Of a DNA stretch of 9,451 bases, positions 5,686 through 9,451 are shown one piece after another. Source of the stretch: an uncultured Collinsella sp. (GTDB lineage Bacteria; Actinomycetota; Coriobacteriia; Coriobacteriales; Coriobacteriaceae); the NCBI GenBank assembly GCA_900547855.1, contig URIK01000072.1, forward strand, positions 1 through 9,451, read 5' to 3'. The notes beneath the pieces are model-generated. The model did not search any database, was not told the DNA's origin, and worked only from the letters and a program-made list of their open reading frames with translations. The translations under genes were made by a program, and so were the position numbers. Positions within the stretch are counted from its first letter, which is position 1, and each line of letters opens with the position of its first letter.

Positions 5686-6123
5686 CTACTTCACGACCAA
5701 GATGTCGCAGTCCGTATTGCGCAGCAGGAACGTCGAAATCGAACCCAGGAGCGCATACTTGATCGAGGACAGGCCACGAGCGCCGCAGAGCACCAGGTCG
5801 GGCTTGACCACGTCGAGCATCTCGTCCTTGAGCGTCTCGCGAATACGGCCGGCGCGAATCATGACCTCGACCTCGGGAATGTCGGGATTGGCCTTGGCCT
5901 CTTCGAGCTGCTTGGCGATGGAGTTCTTAAATGCTTCCTCCAAGCCGTTGACCAGATCGACCGGATAGGAACCGGCGCTCTCGAGCGCTGTGGAATCGAT
6001 GACGTGGCCGATAATCAGCTTGGCGCCGTTGTTTGCGGCGACCTTGATGGCGCGTGCGAGCACAAAATCCTGCTGCTCAGTACCGTCGAGTGAAACAAAT
6101 ACCTTGGTGTAGCCCTCGTTCAT
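5686..6123 (-). CDS. Universal stress protein, UspA family
   Basis: 145 residues, the normal size of a single-domain Usp; cytoplasmic, expected to dimerise. The N-terminal strand KVFVSLDGT carries the conserved Asp of the nucleotide pocket. The C-terminal part has the ATP-binding signature G-x2-G-x9-G-S: LCGARGLSS followed by IKYALLGSIS, ending NTDCDILVVK. It therefore belongs to the ATP-binding class rather than the UspA-like class that does not bind ATP. GGAGG six bases before the ATG (6129-6133 on the plus strand) confirms the start. The gene converges on the histidine kinase and diverges from uppP. Usp proteins are induced under starvation and stress; the exact role cannot be read from sequence. 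Confidence 0.93.
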   Translation of the reverse strand: MNEGYTKVFVSLDGTEQQDFVLARAIKVAANNGAKLIIGHVIDSTALESAGSYPVDLVNGLEEAFKNSIAKQLEEAKANPDIPEVEVMIRAGRIRETLKDEMLDVVKPDLVLCGARGLSSIKYALLGSISTFLLRNTDCDILVVK

Positions 6124-6212
6124 GGTTTCCTCCTTGGTCTATCGCACGGGCGTGGGGCTCGTGCATCGGGCGGGCGCGGATGCGTGGCCGCCGGACACTT
6201 TATCTTGTTGCA

Positions 6213-6232
6213 GTTATACCCAAGGATTTGGG
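6213..6232 (-). promoter_or_regulatory. Candidate promoter/operator of the stress-protein gene
   Basis: On the minus strand TATAAC (6218-6213) is a possible -10 box about 90 bases before the stress-protein start. Directly upstream of it is the inverted repeat CCCAA-GGAT-TTGGG (6219-6232), inside what would be the -10/-35 spacer, a usual repressor position. The -35 hexamer at 17-base spacing (GCGGTC) is poor. The rest of the 246-base divergent region to uppP shows nothing clearer. Confidence 0.3.
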
Positions 6233-6357
6233 TTTGACCGCTCGCAATTCTGTGAACGGGCGAGTTTTTTGGTAAGGGTGGGCGCGGCCGCGGCCGAACG
6301 GTTGATAATGGGACATCGCCCGCACCGTCCGCAGAACAATATCGGCGGGTGTCTAAC

Positions 6358-6364
6358 GAGGGGG
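6358..6364 (+). promoter_or_regulatory. Ribosome site that decides the uppP TTG start
   Basis: GAGGGGG ends five bases before TTG at 6370. An in-frame GTG at 6349 has no good ribosome site and would place this one inside the coding region, adding seven residues not seen at the start of typical UppP proteins, which open with MDIIELLK-like sequence. Confidence 0.75.
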
Positions 6365-6369
6365 TCCTT

Positions 6370-7344
6370 TTGGATATCATCGAGCTTCTAAAATCTGCCT
6401 TCATGGGCCTGGTCGAGGGCATCACCGAATGGCTGCCTGTTTCGTCGACCGGTCACATGATCTTGGTGGACGAGTTCGTCAAGATGAACGTGAGCGAGAC
6501 GTTCTGGAATATGTTCCTGGTCGTGATTCAGCTTGGCGCCATTTTGGCCGTCTGCGTCCTGTTCTTCTACGACCTTAACCCGTTTTCTCCCAGCAAAGGC
6601 AAGGAGGGTCGTCGCGACACCTGGGTGCTGTGGGGCAAGATTGTGCTCGGCTGTATTCCCGCCGCGGCGATCGGTCTGCCGCTCAACGACTGGATGGAGG
6701 AGCATTTCTATAATGCTCCCGTCGTGGCGCTGGCGCTCATTGTGTACGGCGTGCTGTTTATCGTGATCGAGAACTGGCGCGCGAACAAGCGCGACCAGGC
6801 CGCTCTTGCCGGTTCGTTTGGTTCGCGTGCCGTGGTGGCGGGCGGACGCCCCGCCGGTGCGCACTTTGCCGCGCCCGCTGCGACTGCCGCTGCAGACGAT
6901 GGCGATAACCTGGACTTTGGCTCCATCACTACGCTCGAGGACCTGAGCTGGAAGACCGCGCTGGGTATCGGTTGTTTTCAGGTGCTTTCGCTGATTCCGG
7001 GCACATCGCGCTCCGGCTCCACCATCATCGGCGGCCTGCTGCTGGGCTGCACGCGCTCGGTGGCGTCTAAGTTCACGTTCTTCCTGGCCATTCCCGTCAT
7101 GTTTGGCGCGAGCGCGCTCAAGCTGGTCAAGTACTTTATTAAGGGCGGTACTTTCGGCACCAACGAGATCGCCATCCTGGGCGTGGGCTGCATCGTGGCC
7201 TTTGTGGTTTCGCTTATCGCCATCAAGTGGCTTATGGGTTTCGTGCGCCGTCACGACTTCAAGTGCTTCGGCGTCTACCGCATCATCCTGGGCATCGTGG
7301 TGCTCGCGTACTTCTTCGTCCTGGAGCCGATGCTCGGCCTGTAA
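6370..7344 (+). CDS. uppP: Undecaprenyl-diphosphatase (UppP/BacA)
   Basis: Integral membrane phosphatase that converts undecaprenyl diphosphate to undecaprenyl phosphate, the lipid carrier for peptidoglycan and other wall polymers; its overproduction gives bacitracin resistance in known organisms. With the TTG start it has 324 residues. Signature one, VEGITEWLPVSSTGH (15-29), holds the conserved Glu16, Glu20, Ser26 and His29; signature two, IPGTSRSGST (209-218), holds Arg214. Multiple hydrophobic helices follow the family layout. The enzyme is longer than the usual 260-290 residues because of an Ala/Gly-rich insert at about 140-185 in the linker between the two inverted halves. It sits alone between the divergent stress-protein gene and a strong terminator. 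Confidence 0.96.
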   Translation: MDIIELLKSAFMGLVEGITEWLPVSSTGHMILVDEFVKMNVSETFWNMFLVVIQLGAILAVCVLFFYDLNPFSPSKGKEGRRDTWVLWGKIVLGCIPAAAIGLPLNDWMEEHFYNAPVVALALIVYGVLFIVIENWRANKRDQAALAGSFGSRAVVAGGRPAGAHFAAPAATAAADDGDNLDFGSITTLEDLSWKTALGIGCFQVLSLIPGTSRSGSTIIGGLLLGCTRSVASKFTFFLAIPVMFGASALKLVKYFIKGGTFGTNEIAILGVGCIVAFVVSLIAIKWLMGFVRRHDFKCFGVYRIILGIVVLAYFFVLEPMLGL

Positions 7345-7388
7345 CTTGGTTGACGCTGCGCGGTGGCCAGAGCGACAACTTGTCATTC

Positions 7389-7430
7389 AAAGGGGGCGGC
7401 ATGACCAAAAGGTCTATGCCGCCCCCTTTT
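7389..7430. terminator. Strong intrinsic terminator after uppP
   Basis: AAAGGGGGCGGCAT (7389-7402) pairs perfectly with ATGCCGCCCCCTTT (7416-7429), 14 bp. The stem continues after a single bulged T with GACC/GGTC around an AAAA loop. The right arm ends in TTTT. The A tract on the left is short, so the plus direction is favoured. Confidence 0.9.
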
Positions 7431-7585
7431 CATGCCAATTTGTTCGCCCTGGCCGCCGCTCGCTGCTGCTGCCATGACATCGGCGGTTTCGTGATTGTCA
7501 ATTGATTGGTGCAGACCAACCTGACCCCATTGCGCCAAATTCGCTGGGGCGGGCCTGACGGTGACGCACGGAGTCGTGGTGTGAT

Positions 7586-7616
7586 TTGCGTCGGTGTCCG
7601 CACGGCTCGGTATACT
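7586..7616 (+). promoter_or_regulatory. Candidate sigma-70-type promoter of pcrA
   Basis: TATACT at 7611-7616 is a good -10 hexamer. The best -35 candidate is TTGCGT at 7586-7591 with a 19-base spacer, longer than ideal. Transcription would begin near 7623, giving a leader of roughly 55 bases before the pcrA ATG. Confidence 0.45.
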
Positions 7617-7677
7617 GGTACGGCTCAAACTATGGCGCTGCCCGCAGGCGCGCCGTCCGTCAGATGAGGAGTCGCCC

Positions 7678-9413
7678 ATGACCCAGCCCTTGCCCTGGGA
7701 AAAGAACGCCGCGGTGCCCGTGCCGCCCGCGCCGGAACCCGTGCCGCTCGATGCATACACCGCCCCTGCAGCGCCGGAGCCCGAACTCGTCCCGCTCAAC
7801 ATCTACGACGCTCCTGCGCCGGCACCCAAACCCGCCAAGCCGCTCGTCGACATCGACAGCCTTAATCCCGCCCAGCGCGAGGCGGTTCTGACCACCGAGG
7901 GTCCGTTGCTGGTGCTCGCCGGCGCCGGCTCGGGCAAGACCCGCGTCTTGACCTTCCGCATCGCGCATATGCTCGGCGACCTGGGCGTTAAGCCTTGGCA
8001 AGTTCTTGCCATTACGTTTACCAACAAGGCTGCGGCCGAGATGCGCGAGCGTCTGGCAGCGCTCATCCCCAGCGGCACCCGCGGTATGTGGGTGTGCACC
8101 TTCCATGCCATGTGCGTGCGCATGCTGCGCGAGGACGCCGACCTGCTGGGCTACACCGGCCAGTTCACCATCTACGATGACGATGACTCAAAGCGCATGG
8201 TGCGTGACATTATGCAGGCGCTCGGCATTGAGCAAAAGCAGTTCCCCATCAACATGATCCGCAGCAAGATCAGCTCGGCCAAAAACGCCATGATCGGCCC
8301 CGAGGACATGCTCAAATCCGCCGACAGCCCCAACGACAAAAAGGCCGCGCAGGTCTACCTGGAGCTGGAACGCCGCCTGCGCGCCGCCAACGCGATGGAC
8401 TTCGACGACCTGCTCGTGCGCACGCTCGAGCTGCTGCGCACCCGCCCCGAGGTGCTCGATAAGTACCAAGAGCGTTTCCGCTACATTAGCGTCGACGAGT
8501 ATCAGGACACCAACCACGTCCAGTACGAAATCGCCAACCTGCTGGCCGCCAAGTACCAAAACCTCATGGTCGTGGGCGACGATGACCAGTCCATTTACAG
8601 CTGGCGTGGCGCCGACATCACCAATATCCTGGACTTTGAGAAGGACTTTAAAAACTGCAAGACCGTCAAGCTGGAGCAGAACTATCGCTCCACGGGTCAT
8701 ATCCTGAGCGCCGCCAATGCCGTTGTTCGCCATAACTCGCAGCGCAAGGACAAGCGCCTGTTTACGGCCGAGGGCGACGGCGAGAAGATTCAGGCCTTCC
8801 AGGCAAGTGATGAGCGCGACGAGGGCCGCTGGATTGCTGGCGAGATCGAAAAGCTGCATTCCAAGGGCACGAGCTACGACGACATCGCCGTGTTCTACCG
8901 CACCAACGCCCAGTCGCGTATTCTCGAAGATATGTTCCTGCGCGCGGGCGTGCCCTACAAGATCGTGGGCGGCACGCGATTCTTCGACCGTGCCGAGATC
9001 CGCGACGTCATGGCTTACCTCAAGATGATTGTGAACCCGGCCGACGAGATGAGCGTCAAGCGCGTCATCAACACGCCGCGCCGCGGCATCGGCTCCACCT
9101 CGATCCAAAAGATCGAGCAGCTGGCGCGCGACAACCGTTGTTCGTTCTTCCAGGCTTGTGAGATCGCAACAGCCGAGACGGGCATGTTTAGCGCCAAGGT
9201 GCGCAACGGCCTGTCGAGCTTTGTGGCGCTGGTGCGCGAGGGTCGCCGCATGGACGGCGAGCTCAAGGACGTCGTCGAGATGATCGTCGATAAGACGGGC
9301 CTGCTGCAGGCTTTCCGCGCCGAGGGCACCATGGAGTCCGAGAGCCGCGCCGAGAACATCCAGGAATTCCTGGGCGTCGCCGCCGAATTTGAGGAGACGC
9401 ACGAGGATATCGA
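7678..9413 (+). CDS. pcrA: ATP-dependent DNA helicase PcrA/UvrD, 3' end cut by contig end
   Basis: Superfamily 1A 3'-5' helicase acting in nucleotide excision repair, rolling-circle plasmid replication and removal of RecA or stalled RNA polymerase. 578 codons are present; a full protein usually has 720-850. Motifs in order: Q-motif LNPAQREAV (62-70), Walker A AGAGSGKT (81-88), Ia ITFTNKAAAEM (112-122), Walker B VDEYQDTN (272-279), III VVGDDDQSIYSWRGA (298-312), IV LEQNYRST (332-339), and part of domain 2B to HEDI. The rest is lost because adapter sequence begins at 9414. The ATG at 7678 follows GAGGAG by six to seven bases. Residues 1-58 are a Pro/Ala-rich extension containing a 14-16-residue imperfect duplication, absent from standard PcrA, which starts just before the Q-motif. 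PcrA rather than Rep or UvrD is chosen for likely Actinobacterial origin. Confidence 0.93.
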
Positions 9414-9451
9414 CTGTCTCTTATACACATCTCCGAGCCCACGAGACGCTC
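9414..9451 (-). other. Nextera (Tn5) adapter at the right end, not genomic
   Basis: CTGTCTCTTATACACATCT at 9414-9432 is the Tn5 mosaic end, followed by CCGAGCCCACGAGAC (9433-9447) and GCTC (9448-9451), the first four bases of the same i7 index seen at the left end. It is the reverse complement of bases 10-47. It truncates the pcrA frame and creates false read-through codons. Confidence 0.97.

Larger units (their letters stand above)
7345..7677. other. Intergenic region between uppP and pcrA
   Basis: This 333-base stretch holds the uppP terminator (7389-7430) and the pcrA promoter candidate (7586-7616), both listed separately. Between them no gene is supported. A modest hairpin is possible at 7525-7549 (CCCCA…TGGGG with inner GCG/CGC), and a short TCAATTGA palindrome lies at 7498-7505; neither has a clear role. 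Confidence 0.6.

Noticed and set aside
8188..9402. 404-codon minus-strand frame opposite pcrA
   Set aside because: Antisense to helicase motifs, with composition typical of a shadow frame.
10..9451. 38-bp terminal inverted repeats suggesting a composite transposon
   Set aside because: The repeats are the Nextera adapter, Tn5 mosaic end and sample index; no transposase gene lies between them.

Overview
This is a 9.4 kb, GC-rich, chromosome-like bacterial contig in which nearly all long frames belong to ordinary housekeeping or sensory genes. Protein character (PurH, UppP, UspA, UvrD/PcrA, a BceS-type kinase), strong AGGAGG-like ribosome sites, and a lineage-specific hypothetical protein suggest a Coriobacteriia member such as Collinsella. 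That assignment rests on family resemblance and base composition, not on a search. Both ends are not biological: bases 1-47 and 9414-9451 are Illumina Nextera (Tn5) library adapter, including an i7 index, so the genomic insert is 48-9413.

Layout: 48-222 is non-coding and holds a degenerate, repeat-like element. 223-864 (minus) is a GNAT-family acetyltransferase. 1142-2749 (plus) is purH, closed by a strong terminator. 2831-3577 (plus) is an unnamed protein whose secondary pattern resembles a decayed PLP fold-type IV (aminotransferase class IV / PabC-like) enzyme. 3761-4432 and 4442-5485 (plus) form a two-gene operon for an OmpR/PhoB-type response regulator and an intramembrane-sensing (BceS/GraS-like) histidine kinase, closed by a perfect 11-bp terminator hairpin. 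5686-6123 (minus) is a universal stress protein that converges on the kinase; between the two lies a 91-nt, almost fully paired hairpin. 6370-7344 (plus) is uppP/bacA, starting at a TTG codon, with an unusual Ala/Gly-rich insert and a strong terminator. 7678-9413 (plus) is the first 578 codons of a PcrA/UvrD helicase, cut by the contig end.

How the genes might work together: the BceS-like kinase family classically reports antibiotic attack on undecaprenyl-pyrophosphate or lipid II, and UppP makes undecaprenyl phosphate and is a classical bacitracin-resistance factor. Their proximity, about 0.9 kb apart with a stress protein between them, hints at an envelope-stress neighbourhood. No BceAB-type ABC transporter is present in the window and no shared operator was seen, so this stays an inference. 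purH, the GNAT gene and pcrA appear to be independent transcription units. I found no CRISPR array, tRNA, rRNA, insertion sequence or phage gene. The most notable unexplained objects are the 5582-5672 hairpin, the fold-type IV-like protein and the small GGGAC-rich intergenic elements.
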